Assembly: GCF_014633365.1 (NCBI RefSeq)
Contig: NC_068341.1
Span: forward strand, 41,620,044 to 41,684,043
Direction: 5' to 3'
Source of the DNA: Diospyros lotus
Lineage: Eukaryota > Streptophyta > Magnoliopsida > Ericales > Ebenaceae
Length of the DNA stretch: 64,000 nucleotides
In this document: positions 23,451 to 35,787 of the stretch, piece after piece
Numbering within the stretch: position 1 is the stretch's first letter
Layout: every line of letters starts with the position of its first letter
Translations under genes and position numbers: made by a program
Notes under the pieces: generated by a model
The model's database searches: none
The model's input: the letters and a program-made list of their open reading frames with translations, nothing else
What the model was told of the DNA's origin: nothing

Positions 23451-23829
23451 ATCGTGCTATTTGTATAGAAAATATATTACAAAATTATTTATAGGATAAT
23501 AAAATATTTATTTTGCCCTTATAATACCAAATCTTTCTCTCAGTCTCTTTCTTATACCGTCGACCCTAGCGACAAGGCGAGAGGAGGCGACGCTAGGCAA
23601 GGCGACAAAGGTTGTAGCGGTGAAAAAAAGTGAGCGGCGACGAGAGCAGGCGAGGCGACTGAGGCGAAGAGTGACGACGGGTGGTCAGTTGCAGCAACTT
23701 GGGAAAGGGGGAGAAAGAGCTAAGAGATGGAGAAGAGGATGAATAAATTTTGCGATATTTTGATGTCAAAATATCGCGATATATCACCCTGTAGAGCATT
23801 CTGTAAAAATCTGTACAAATAACATTTTT
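23451..23829. mobile_element. Small inverted-repeat element with GC-rich core
   Basis: The left end GTGCTATTTGTATAGAAAAT pairs with the reverse complement of the right end (ATGTTATTTGTACAGATTTTTACAG...). The core (23560-23720) is rich in GGCGA repeats. A perfect palindrome GCGATATTTTGA-TG-TCAAAATATCGC sits at 23752-23777. No transposase. Superfamily unknown. Confidence 0.5.
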
Positions 23830-25538
23830 CAAAAGTTAATTAGTATTTATTCATTTCTTGACATTATTGTAAGTGGGTCTAATCCAAAGACATAAAAGTC
23901 CATTGAAAGAAGAAATTCATAGAAATAAGTTACAAGTGTAAGAAATTATTGAATGATTGAGATACCCAAGAGACATCAATTAGGTGACCAAAACCAAATG
24001 ATTAAAACTAAGATCCCCACTTAGGACCTCACCTGAGAGCTTCTCTCTCAAGACTCTCTTGTAAATTCAAGTGTCACTCGGCCATTATTATTCATGAAAC
24101 TTTTGCAGGCTTCTAATATCTTTACTTACAAATTTGAAATAGAGTTCAAAATGTCCATCGGGGATTGTGGCTCACCCTTCGCCTGTTGGTCTCCCTTTCT
24201 CTATAAATGGGAAACTCCTCTTTTATTAAAAGTACATTTACAATCCTGATCAAACTACAACTCTACTTGCCTTTTGCATTCTACACAGTTATTCAGAGAG
24301 TGACTTAAGTATCAGATAGTCTGCGTGGGAGGTCATGCACGCCCCTAACCAATTTTTTCCTCGTAGGTCACTTACTCTTTGTTAGTCACTCACTCCTCAC
24401 AAGTCATTCACAAATCTTGATTGAGACACTCTTCAATAAAAAAAAAAAAATGTAAAAAAAAAATATTGATATATTTAGGTAACAACAAATGCAATTCATA
24501 TGTACTTCAAAAATTAATACACTTTTTTGTTATTTAGAATGAAGCGTAAACTAAATATCCTTTAATTTGTCTATATATAACAAATTGAGGGAGAAGAGGA
24601 TGACGATACCGTCAGCAATCCCAAGTCTTAAATCCCTTTTAAGTAGGTTGTCTTGATTTAGTGTGAATATGAAAAATTACAAAAATATAAAAAAAATCTT
24701 TATTTTTAAAATAAGAAAAGTTATTTGTCAAATTAGTTCAAAGCTACTTAATTAAATGGCGTATTTAAATAAAATATAATTATTGCGAAATATCAAACCT
24801 AATTCTTGAAAAAACAAACGAGAAAACTATGGTTTAACTAAGTAATTAATTCACTAAGAACTAATTAAAGACGAACAATTAAGATATATAAAAACTGTAA
24901 CACTAGTATAAGCCTCTACAAATAGATACTTTGTCACTAATAATTATCATTTACTAGCATTTCCTATGTAAATGTCACTAAAAAAACACTTCTTAATTTT
25001 GTGAAACTTTTATTGACACATTAAAGGAAACCATGACAGGGGATGATGTGTGTGTAGGCCCTAAGATTACTATTCGAACAAAATTCAAAACACCTTCATT
25101 TTTTAAAATGAAAAAAAAAAAAGAGTGACAATTACATTGAACAAATATTTGACTATGATTTGGTATAAAGAAACTAATACTATCATGATTAATGTCGACT
25201 AGTGTTATTAGGTACACGTTTAAAAGTGTTAGTATAATTAAATGAATGTAGTGGCATTTATGAGTGCAGATGAAAATGACATGAATAGTTAGTGGAATAA
25301 TTAAGTAGTTTTTTAAGATAATGTGACTTAGTTTGGAGGGACACTTAAAAACTCTTTTTTGTCCAATTAGTTATTTATAAAGTATCCTTGCCAACTTTAT
25401 AAAGTGTCTTGCTAAATGCCACTAAATGGTTATTTGAGGAGACCTTTTGGTCGCCTATATAATAACATTTTGTTATACAACCAACAAACAATACCATCTA
25501 TTATACTTGACTTTTTAGCTTCAATCTCTCAAGGGTAA
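23830..25538. other. Intergenic DNA, possible old LTR fragment
   Basis: 23860-24430 is less AT-rich. It has a TATA-like CTATAAATGGG at 24200-24210 followed by a leader-like sequence, as in a degenerate LTR, but no LTR pair or internal domain is present. 24430-25500 is AT-rich with no gene. Confidence 0.35.
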
Positions 25539-25658
25539 TTCTAAGGTATTTGGAGGCATCACCACTGTTCTTAATTCCAAGGTATTTGGAGGCATCACTA
25601 CCCTCACTGTTCTTAATTCTAAGGTATCTGGAGATATCATGACCCTCACTCTTCTTAA
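25539..25658. repeat. Short tandem repeat, three 36-42 bp units
   Basis: Units start at 25539, 25575 and 25617, each with TTCTAAGGTATTTGGAGG then CATCA...CACTGTTCTTAA. The later two have 42 bases; the first lacks about 6. Confidence 0.75.
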
Positions 25659-26957
25659 TTGCACCACACCCCTTTTAAATTAACATATCCCTTACTCTTA
25701 CATTGTTAATCTATTTTGTTTTTACACTACACCCTCCCCCTTATGTTTTACACGACACCACCACTTAAGTACTTTATACTTAATTTTGTGCATTGCATCC
25801 CTGTTTTTACCCCATACCCTAAGTATTGATACCCAAAAATATTGTGGCAATTAATGTCCATCTCTTAAAGTTATGATTTTGTATCTTAGCCTTTCAAATG
25901 AGTACTCTATACTAGCTAGTTAATTAAAAGAATGAATAAGAATTGATACTCGAAAGTCTCACCTCACTAACAAAATTTCTCATGCAATGTCACTACATGC
26001 TTGAATTTGGATTTGTGTTAGATTTATCAACCTCTATGAAAACCACCACCTAAGTTTTATTGACAAACCTCAAAGGGCTCCTGTATGTTTCCCTTGAATC
26101 TCGATCAATTTGTAGAAAATATATATATATATAATATGAGATAAGCAATATGAAAAAGAACACATAGGTCAAACCCTCTTGAAGCAACATGAAACTTAGT
26201 CGAATAGGTTTGTAACGACCTATTCTATAGGATGCATCAACCGGGTAAGTTCAAACGTGGATTCACAATACAAAAGTTGAATTAACTAGGCGTTTAGAAT
26301 ATATTATTTTGTAACACTTGAAATTAAATTCTAGACTGTTTTATAAGACTTGAAATTAAATAAGAGATTAATAGGTACGCACACAAAATAAATAAAAATC
26401 ATTGAAAGGGATTACAGATTTAATTAAAGTTAACAATTCTAAGATCTGCAAAAATAAATTCGCAAACTAGGTTTAATTATTATCACATGGCAAATGATCT
26501 TCAACAAAAACAAAACCCACATCAAGCACATGCTGAAAAATTAAATTCAAATTAAATGTGATTAATATAAGATTGCAATAACTGGCCATAAATATTTGAA
26601 AAATATTGTTTTTGCAAATGAACAAGGCTTTAATTCAAAAGCATCCCTGTTCAAACTTGTAGTTAATTAATTTAATTTTGAATTTGGAAACAATATAAAA
26701 TGATCTTGGTTTTAGCCAAAAACCCAGCAGCACCAGCAGCTTTAGATCTACACTCACAGAGTGATTCAAATTCAATTGTTAATTAATGGCCATGAGGCTG
26801 AGATGCAACTGCAACAAATTATATTAATTAGCATGCAAGCGCAATTGTTTTTTAGTGGCGATTGGTCTTTGTGCAGCCCATGAGGCCTTACAATATAATA
26901 TGCAATCCTCTTTATATATTGTTTTAGTGGCGATTGGCCGGCCTTTGTTTCTCTCTC
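25659..26957. other. Upstream flank of the SDR gene
   Basis: Non-coding. A short phrase, TTTTAGTGGCGATTGG, occurs at about 26850-26865 and again at 26923-26938, leaving a roughly 73-base duplication in the upstream region of the reductase gene. Confidence 0.5.
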
Positions 26958-26964
26958 TATATAT
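26958..26964 (+). promoter_or_regulatory. TATA box of SDR gene
   Basis: TATATAT within CTCTCTCTATATATG, 46 bases upstream of the predicted ATG. It gives a short leader consistent with a TATA-directed start near 26990. Confidence 0.45.
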
Positions 26965-27009
26965 GTTGGGCTATCATCCTCTTTTCCTTCAACCTTCTTC
27001 CTTCTTGGA

Positions 27010-28730
27010 ATGGCATCAAAGGAATCACTCTCCTCTCCCTCTTCTCCTCCCCTCTCTTCCAGCAGGTAAATCCCTAAATTTTTCTAGCAAAATCTCTCTT
27101 TCGGCTCATTTTCTCGAACCAAGTAGTTGAAAAACAAAAGGGCATGTCCGGTATACTAAACTTCTCATCATGCAAGTGTGGGGATCTTGGTCTTGTATAG
27201 AAAATATTATTTTGACGACCTAAACTTGACTTTTTTTTTTAAGAAAGATGCAATGACCTCTAAAACTTAATGCCCCTTCTCAAAATGTAGCGATGAAGTG
27301 AAGTTTATGCTTCAAGCAGCCATTTTGCTAAGTTGTGTAGTTATTTTTTCAATCTCTGTGTGTGTGTGTGTATAAGTGCATATGTCATGCAGGGGGGTAT
27401 GCAGGTGGTGGTCGGAGGAGACAGTGGCGGTGGTGACGGGAGCAAACAAAGGGATAGGGTTTGCCATTGTTAAGCGGTTGGCAGAGGCGGGGCTGACTGT
27501 AATCCTAACAGCCAGAGACAGCGGAAGGGGGCGGAAAGCGGCGGAATTGCTCAGGGCTCTGGGACTCAACAATGTCCACTTCTTTGTCCTTGACGTCTCC
27601 AATCCCCACTCCATCACAACCTTCGTTTCATGGTTCAAACCCAGATTTCATGCCTTGGACATCCTCGTAAGCAGTCATCAATTAAACCAACCAATATTAT
27701 TTTGTTCCTATGCAAATGCAAACTCCAATGCTTCTCATAACTCAAACTCGTGATTTTCTGATCACGAAATGTTTTTAACTTTTCGGTTGAATCATGTAAA
27801 TTTTTGTATTTTATGTGTTCTTATTGTTTGTTGCCTTTTCATGACATCAAGTATATAAACATGGCTTCCTCTTCTTTCCTATTCTTACTGTGTATGTATA
27901 GGTGAACAATGCTGCAGTATCCTTCAATGGCATCCATGAGAACTCGGTTGAGCATGCAGAGACAGTGATCAATACAAATTTCTACGGACCAAAGCTGCTC
28001 ATTGAAGCCCTCTTGCCCTTGTTTCGCCTCTCCACCTCTCAAGCCCGGATCCTGAATATCAGCTCAAGGCTCGGCCTGCTAAACGTAATCAAAATACATA
28101 ACTCAGTAACTACAAACTATTTTGTGTCGTATTTTCAATTCTAGCAAGAGGGCGAGTCTTGGTAGTAACAGTAAGCTCCTCTGTGACTTAAGCCAAGGGC
28201 CTTTAAGTCGCGCATGCAAGCAGTCTCCTGCACTAAGGCCGCCATTTATGACTTGAATTGTACGGATCTGATCAGCTTCTTTGACCGATCTGTAACTGCT
28301 TCTGAACCATATCTATCTTCCTCACTTGCAGAAGCTCAGAAATCCGAAGATGAAGCAGATGCTTGAAGATGAAGAAGAAAAGCTATCCGAGGAGCAAATC
28401 GAGCAGCTCGTGAGTTTGTTTCTAGAAGACGTGAAGAAGGGCACATGGAAAAGCCAAGGCTGGCCGGAGTCATGGACGGATTATGCCGTGTCTAAGCTCG
28501 CACTGAATTCATACTCAAAGGTGGTGGCAAAGCGCTACAAAGGCTGTGGCTTGAGCGTCAACTGCTTCTGCCCTGGCTTCACTCAGACTTCCATGACCGG
28601 CGGCCAGGGAGCTTACACCGCCGGTGAGGCTGCAGAGATAGCCGCCGGGCTAGTCTTGCTGCCACCCCAACAGCTACCCACCGGAAAGTTCTACATAAAT
28701 CGCCACGCTCTTGTACGTTCTAACTTATAG
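27010..28730 (+). CDS. Short-chain dehydrogenase/reductase, (+)-neomenthol dehydrogenase / salutaridine reductase-like
   Basis: NADPH-dependent reductase of the SDR family that includes menthone/neomenthol dehydrogenases and salutaridine reductase; the real substrate is unknown. Exons 27010-27065, 27405-27666, 27902-28084 and 28332-28730 join in phase to 281 residues. Seen: cofactor motif TGANKGIG at residues 27-34, followed by Arg/Lys-rich RDSGRGRKA; NNAAV, the variant of the NNAG motif, at the start of exon 3; ISSRLG with the catalytic Ser; and YAVSK with catalytic Tyr and Lys in exon 4. An insertion of about 40 residues before YAVSK (EDEEEKLSEEQIEQLVSLF) is typical of this subfamily. The first exon encodes only a Ser/Pro-rich leader. 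Family members are about 295-310 residues, so this one is slightly short. It converges with the sugar transporter gene 0.5 kb away. Confidence 0.9.
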
Positions 28731-29261
28731 ATTGATATGCATGTATGTATTTTTTTGAGGGTTTTGCTTATTTGCATGGGAGGAAGGAGAGTAAATATCT
28801 TTTATCATTTGAGAATTGTAACATAGCAGAGTGATCAATATTATCTAACAGTAAAAACGTAACTTGAACTACTCTTATTCTTTTCAAAATTTGTAAATCA
28901 TGCCATACTTGTTTGTGAGAAATTAATAATGTATGGATTAATCCAATACCTTAATCAAACCAAGCAAATAATATGTAAAGCAAGAAGATCAATATCTAGA
29001 ACCTCATTTTGCTATAAATAAGGAAAGTTACACGACCTTAATGTATCTCTGAAGGAACAGATATTACCCCAGAAAACACTCCCAAGATAGAACCTATGAG
29101 AATCTCAAAACTTAAAAGAAATCTCATCTCCAATGTCAAACAAGAACAAAATGCTGAAACAAACAGCAACATGGCATGTTGGATGAATATGAAAGCCATA
29201 GATTATCCCTATCCTGGTGAAAGATGATCTTCTTTTCTTTTTTTTTTTACCGAATTTGGAG
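28731..29261. other. Convergent 3' flanks of SDR and sugar transporter genes
   Basis: Probable 3'UTRs of both genes. A T-rich run lies near 29235-29250. No other gene. Confidence 0.6.
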
Positions 29262-32200
29262 TCATTCGATCCTCGCGTCAGCAGCTTGCTTTGCACCGAC
29301 AGCAAAGAATTCTGTGATGACCTCGAGGGGCATTCCCTTTGTTTCAGGAACCTTAGCGAAAACAAAGAACCATGCAATGGCGCAGACAACTGCATAGATG
29401 CCAAAGACTCCAGCAAGACCGATGGAGTTTAGCATAACCGGGAGCGAGTATGTGACTATGATGTCCCCAATCCAGAATGTCATTGCACAAATGGCGATGC
29501 AGAGACCGCGAACTCGTGTAGGAAAGATCTCTGAGCAGAGGATGTTGGGGATTGGACCGAAGCCCATGACAAAGCAGCAGAAGTAGACCACGACACTAAT
29601 GGTTGAGATTATAGCGTGGACGATTGAGCCCATGTGAATAATGTTCCCGAGCACCAGTACAACTAGTGATAGTACTAGGACTGGTAGAGTAGACAGCAAC
29701 AGCCACCTGCAGAAGAAAATATGCAGTCAATGAGGAACAAAGTCGGGAAAATAAATCACTCCATTGTTTGCTTACTATGAGAAACAATGAGGTATCGAAA
29801 CTGGTTTCTCTGAATCATCTTAACTTCCTTTTCATGTATTCATGATCTTAGAAATGAAGTTTTTAGGATAACACAAGCATATTAGAACAAGAGATAGGGG
29901 GACAGAAGAAAACAGTAATAAGTTGAGGCTAAAATGCTAGTTGATAGAAACCGGGGCCCCCACAGATTCAGGGCAGGAAAATTGAAGTTATATAGGGTTC
30001 AGGTTTCATCATCATTGAATAAAAGATTACCTTCTTCCTGCAATATCCATTAGTCTCATCGCAATCCCTATGCTTGGAAGCATCAACAGAGTTGTAAGAG
30101 CACTTATAAGCAGAGAGGCAGAGTCTGGACGAATGCCCATATTCAACAGAAGAACTCCCACACCTGCTTGTTCGAGAATTTGGGGAGTGTAATAGAGGAC
30201 CCCATTTATGCCAGAAAACTGCAGTAGAAACAGAATTATCCACAACAAACTTCTTCTAAGAGATGCACTGAACAAAATATGAAGACCAGTTTTTTGCACC
30301 AAAATATGGCGAATTAAGAATGGCATGCTCTCAGGATTGAGTGATAGCACAGATTAGACGAATATATCAGGTTGAGAGACAATGCAAAGCATTTAGCAAA
30401 ATCCTGGAGATATCAACATCCCTACCTCTCTCTCTTTTTTGGCGCTCTGTGTATGGTTTGTCCTTTGCGCCACCATCATCTTATTATCAGATCGGATCTA
30501 TTTCTTCCCTTTTATTTCAGTTCTATATCAATTGTCAAGTGCACATCAAAAGGAGTTTAAAATGTTGCTATGTTTAGAATATACTCAAACATACTACAGT
30601 CCTCATGTCCTGGTATTTCATTAGCCATTCATGCAATTGCCTATAGCAGAATTAGAAAAATATTTTGTTCCCTAGTGATCTAAAGCCTTCCTCAAATGGG
30701 AAAAGATGTTCTAAATTCAAATCAAATTCTTAGAGAGGAAAGGAAAAGAAAAACTTGGAACCAAACCAACTCATCAAGATAGGTAGATTTTGAATTAACG
30801 ATAAGCTGAAGTTTTTTACTTGAATTTACCTGCTGAAGTATTTGGATTCCTACACCAACAACTAAAGCATGCTTGACCCCTGGTTCAAAAAGATCTGCCC
30901 AGCTTGGACCTTTAGTGGCAGTTTCAGATGGTTTAATCGTATCTGTTTCAACTGGGAACTGACCAATAAGATCCATGGCTATAGCAGACTGACCCACCAG
31001 GGCCGAAGCATGAACAAAGTCACTTTCTCCTGGGGCATCACCAACCGGAAGTGAAAACAGAGACCCATGCCGAGAACCAGCGTTCTCCTGGTGCAAATAG
31101 ACCCTTTTAAGTCCTCCATCCTTTTTGCCATCTTCACGTTTCTCCTCGGACCATTTATATGCCAGCTGCCAGCCACCACCAATCCCCATGCTAGTGACTT
31201 GTTCACCGGCATTTTGTTGCATCAAACTGCTGGGTTGTCGCATGTTGAATATGCTGACACTGGGACCAGAAGCTCCCATGTCCCTTTCCCCACGTGTGTC
31301 ATTGCGCGGCAGCAATGGGTTTCGCAGATTGTCCTCTGACTCAACCCTAGGAAAAGATGGTTGGCGCTCAACCTCCCTTTGGGAGCTCTCCTCATCCCAG
31401 CGCTCATCTTTTGCTTGATCTGCCATATTACTCATGCTGCCAAACGTAGGGAAAATCGTATTTCCATCAGTCTGGTTCTCATGAATACTTCCAAAGAGAG
31501 TGACCACGGGATCCATTAAGGCCATGCTCTGATTTGCCATGCTTCCATGGCGGGATACCAGACCAAGAGTACTCTGACCAGTGACAGGTTTTGCAACAAA
31601 CGAGCCCTCCTTCTCCAGCTCCATACAACCTGATTTGATCTTTTTCTTGAATATTTTCATGGTTTTCACTTAGATCATTGGCGGGGGTAATTATGTATTC
31701 TTCTATAGCTGTTTCACTTGCAGAACCCAGACCTTCGACCAGCAAAGCCATTTCACCTGAAATATCCGACAAGAATATAGGTATCCAATTAAGACCATGG
31801 TCCAAATCGTACGAAGGACTCAAGGGAAACCATTAATGAAATCAATTTTAATTGCATTGAGTTCTCTTTTTCTTAACTTGCACTTTAGCTAATGCAAATC
31901 AAAATGATGCATGTACTTCTCGTTCAAACTTTCTTTTAACTGTTATATAGCTTTCTAGAAAAGGAACATCAGCCAGTGCTTATCGCCATTTTACCTCACC
32001 TTGCAGCTTCTGTCCTCGAAAACAGAAAATGCGCCTCAGTTACATTGTCAATCCCAGTAGAGAATGGACAAAAAAGAAGGAAATACAATTGGGTTTTATC
32101 TAAGTTGAGAAATTACTGCCTTATGGCTTACTAAAGTTTCTAGATAACAGTATAAAAATATCTAATTGCTTATCTTAAAAAACAATCAAGTCGCCAATTC

Positions 32201-34038
32201 ATCCATACCCATCCAACATATAAAACTTTTAGTTTGCTTAGCCAATGAAAACAGTCAATGTGTGTTACAAGCTGTAAAGCTAATTGTACATGTTATGAAG
32301 TGAATGAACTGGCATCAAGCATTAGACGTGCAACAAAGCAAACATCTACAAGCACGCAGTTTCCTCGTCTAGACAGACAAAGATTCATTAACAACTTCAA
32401 GGTCCAGAAACGTCCAGTTCACATGGTTAGAAGTAGGAACTAATGGATTCTTTGACAAGCTCACACCATTAATAAACATAACTGAACTTATTATGATTTA
32501 GGCTGAAACCATTTTCATAAAGTACAAATCATTTTGCAGTAATTTCTTCACAGGTTATATGCAATCATTGGTCTGAAGAGTAAACCCAAATCATTGTGTA
32601 CAGATATCGATTACGGGCTGAGCATATGCTTGGAAGCAGGGAACTCTATTGAGCAGGAAGAAACCTAATGAAAGCAGCTAAGAATAATGCTTCCTCCAGA
32701 TACCTCAGGCATCTACACTAGAAGAAAGTTCATACAAAATCTTGAGTTGGCGCATGAACAGTGAAAGGAGCAGCAAAATCAAAGGAAAGAGAATGCCTAG
32801 GGTGCATTCAATGTCAATGCCAAGACATATTAATCTCTATTATCTGAGCAATTGGGTTGAACAAAGCAAATAGTTCCAAATTGAGTTCTAGTTTAAAATA
32901 AACACATGAAGGCATATGCATACAAATACATTGGCTTAAACAACATAATCAAATATAGTCACATATGAAATGATGAAAATGCATGGAATACATAGAATTT
33001 CTAGAAGATAACCATAATATCTAAAGAGAATACATGACAAAATTGATGTGGTGTCAATTTCACTAAAAAATGGCACTAATGGACAAACCTGAGACATCAT
33101 CCCTGCCTCGTAATCTCTGTAGAACCTCTTTAGCCTCCTCCATCTTCCCTTTACTCACCAGCCACCGAGGAGATTCAGGGAGGAATGATACTGCCAAAAT
33201 GAAGTAAACAATAGAAGGAAGGGAAAGAACTCCAAGCATCAACCTCCAACTTGGTGAATCCATCAGTGACATTCCAAAGACCATGCAATACGAAAAGAAC
33301 ATTCCACTGCAGCCAGTGAACTGGGGCAGTGTGTTTAATGTTCCCCTTATTTCGGGTGGGGCTGTCTCAGAGATATAGACGGGAACCAGAGTAACAGCTA
33401 GACCAATCCCGAACCCATCCAGTAACCTTGCCATCAGCAGAACATAGACATTTGGAGCCCACAACATCACCAGGCCGCTAAGGAAATAAAGAACCGATGA
33501 GATTATCAGCATTGGACGGCGACCAATGGAATCAGATACAGGTCCAGAAAATGTAGTAATAACTGTGGCCCCAACTAAAGACATGGCCACAATTAGACCT
33601 TCCATTGTTGGTGCACTGCTCAAATTGAATTCCTTCTTGATATAAATAAGAGATCCTGCAACAAATCCAATGTATTCTTCTTAAGACATGAGAGTTCGAG
33701 ATCTATCTCTTAAGTATTGCTGATTCAATGAATAGCTGATTCGACTTCCAAATCCCAAGTATTGCATCAAGAAAATTGGGTTTCTATTTTCCTACTTCTT
33801 TCCTAAGAGAGAGTGCATGTTCTATACATAGCGAGCCTGCTCTGCTATCAGCGTTCAAACCTCCCTAAGAGGGAGCCCAGATACAGATTTCTTATCCTAG
33901 CGGATACAGTTACAGAAGAAAATAGATAATGAGAGTGATGAAGAATGAATGGGATATACCTGCAATTGTTGCATTGTCCCATCCTTGCAACATGTTGCCA
34001 ATGGAAGCAGCAATTGCTACTAGCACCGCTCCCCTCAT
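29262..34038 (-). CDS. MSSP/TMT: Monosaccharide-sensing protein / tonoplast monosaccharide transporter, apparent frameshift in exon 3
   Basis: Major-facilitator sugar/proton antiporter of the vacuolar membrane. Coding exons, read on the minus strand: 34038-33960, 33655-33089, 31756-30830, 30218-30031, 29706-29262. All are GT..AG with consistent phases. The N-terminal half (MRGAVLVAIAASIGNMLQGWD, DSIGRRP, PESPRWL) and C-terminal half (FSGINGVLYYTPQ, MDIAGRR, VPETKG) flank the long hydrophilic central loop (about residues 216-500) that defines this subfamily. Without the defect the product would be 734 residues, matching the usual 730-740. The oddity is in the loop: sequence up to DQIRLYGAGE is in one frame and FVAKPVTGQ onward is in the next, with one surplus base in a G-rich run near 31601-31612. 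Every other exon is intact, so either a sequencing or assembly error or a recent null allele is possible. Confidence 0.93.
31601..31612 (-). other. Frameshift site in the sugar transporter central loop
   Basis: On the minus strand the run GAAGGAGGGCTCG separates the two coding frames. Between the conserved YG and VAKP there are 22 bases. Seven codons (21 bases) fit the family spacing, so one extra base, probably a G, is present. Confidence 0.85.
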
Positions 34039-34059
34039 CCTTGTGCAGTGAACCGAAAT

Positions 34060-34354
34060 CTAATCTAATTCTGATTGAACAAGTCTTGGGACTTTATAAC
34101 ATCTAAAGTGGAAAAAGCCAACTATTGCCCAATTATAGCCAACTGATCTACAACCACAAAACATGGAGAAAACACCAAATGCCATATTCAAAACACTGAA
34201 TAATCTGTACATAAAGTACTATGTAAATTCATGGAAATTTCAATAATCGGAGAGAAACCCAGAGATACATATATACACACACATAGACATGCACACGAAG
34301 TTCACGAACACAAACACATACACATTGATGGTGTTTCTATAAACAAGAACTTAC
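34060..34354 (-). other. Probable 5'UTR intron of the sugar transporter gene
   Basis: On the minus strand CTG|GTAAG at 34355/34354 and TTAG|ATTTC at 34060/34059 bound 295 bases just upstream of the ATG. The exact acceptor is uncertain because two adjacent TTAG sites exist. Confidence 0.5.
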
Positions 34355-34719
34355 CAGAGGAATTGTTCACCCGTCAATCATTCAACCCAGTTCGAAACAA
34401 GAAGAGAGCGAGCGAGAGAGAGAGAGCAACAGGGTGAATGGACAAAAGACAAAAAGAAAAAGTTTGTATTTTTGAGAAACTGTTCGATTATTTATTTTTA
34501 TTCATATAAGATTTCTTCATCAGAGCCATGTAGAGACATCAGGAAATCTTTATTCTGTAAAGTGATGAAATCGGAGAACAAATGCGGAGAAGGAATCGCT
34601 ATGAGTGTGAAGAACGGGAGGAGGTGGAAGAAGGGAAGATCGAAAAACCAGCTCAAATTGGGAAGATGCGAATACCTCGGACCAACAAATGGCCTAGAGT
34701 CAAATTTGCAAGCTTTTTG

Positions 34720-35498
34720 AATGTGTGTGTGTGTGTATATACAATACATATATACATAATTTGAAATATATAAACTTATTAGTTAAACTAAATTAGTCAT
34801 ATTTATTAAGGTAATTCTAGACAATAGTTATGATATATAAATGTATTTTATTTTTTTATAAGGTGTGTTTATTTCATATTATTTTTAACATATAAACATT
34901 TTAATTGGTTGGTGATAAATATATTATATTTTAAAATATTTAATCAATTAATTAAATTATTTAAATATTAAAAATAAGATATTATAAATATAACACAAAA
35001 TACATTTACCATCTATTCCTTGGGCAAGATAGTTCTTTTGGAAAAAGTGGTGCTTTCTTAGGAAAATTCTCAAATAAATCTCCTTATTGCATAAGGTTCT
35101 ATATTATATAAATTGGATCAAGTCATTTCTTTCAAAAAAAAATAATAAGAGAAACTCTTCTCTCGTACAATTATATCTAGTATAAATTTGAATAAATCAC
35201 TTTTCTTTTCTTTCAAAGTATTAAATTTTTTATTTGAATTAAAAAAAATTAATTAAATCTAAAATTAAATGAGCCCTAATTCAATCTTCAATCTAAAAAA
35301 AAATTAATTTTTAATTCAATTTAAAATTAAAAAATCATTCAAAATGAATTAAATCTCCTCAAATTTGAACTCATGACCAATTAGTCTAGAGTGTAGAGAA
35401 AGAGACTTCTCATTCATTAGATAGAAAAAATCACCAAAATTTCGTGATCTGTTTTCGAACTTATTTCAATTTCTAAGAGTTTGAAAAATTGGTTGAGA

Positions 35499-35540
<42 letters not shown>

Positions 35541-35575
35541 TTGTAACTATAATATATAATTTAAATCAATTAAGA
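34720..35575. other. Divergent intergenic region with (TAA)n microsatellite
   Basis: This lies between the 5' ends of the sugar transporter (-) and the phosphate carrier (+). It is AT-rich, has a TG microsatellite at 34721-34735, and an AAT/TAA repeat of about 12 units at 35503-35540. No gene. Confidence 0.7.
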
Positions 35576-35787
35576 CTAAACCGGTAGCCAGACCGGAAGA
35601 GAACTCCTCTCGCGGCAAAGGGGGAAGCGTCGTGTCCTCTGTAGACTCCATTGAAAGACTCGCTTCTGGAACAGAATAGTCGTTGGGGCGGCGAAGGCGA
35701 AATGGGGCTTCCTTGAAGTTGAAGGTGAGCTGAACGGAACAAAAGAAGAAAGAACGAAGGCGAGTTTTTGGGTAATAGAAACGAACA

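Noticed and set aside
23860..24430. Possible solo LTR with a TATA-like box
   Set aside because: No defined TG..CA ends, target duplication or partner copy could be found by eye.
29262..34038. Treating the sugar transporter as two separate genes because of the frame change
   Set aside because: Both parts fall in one exon with correct splice sites and together give the full family architecture; a one-base frameshift explains it better.
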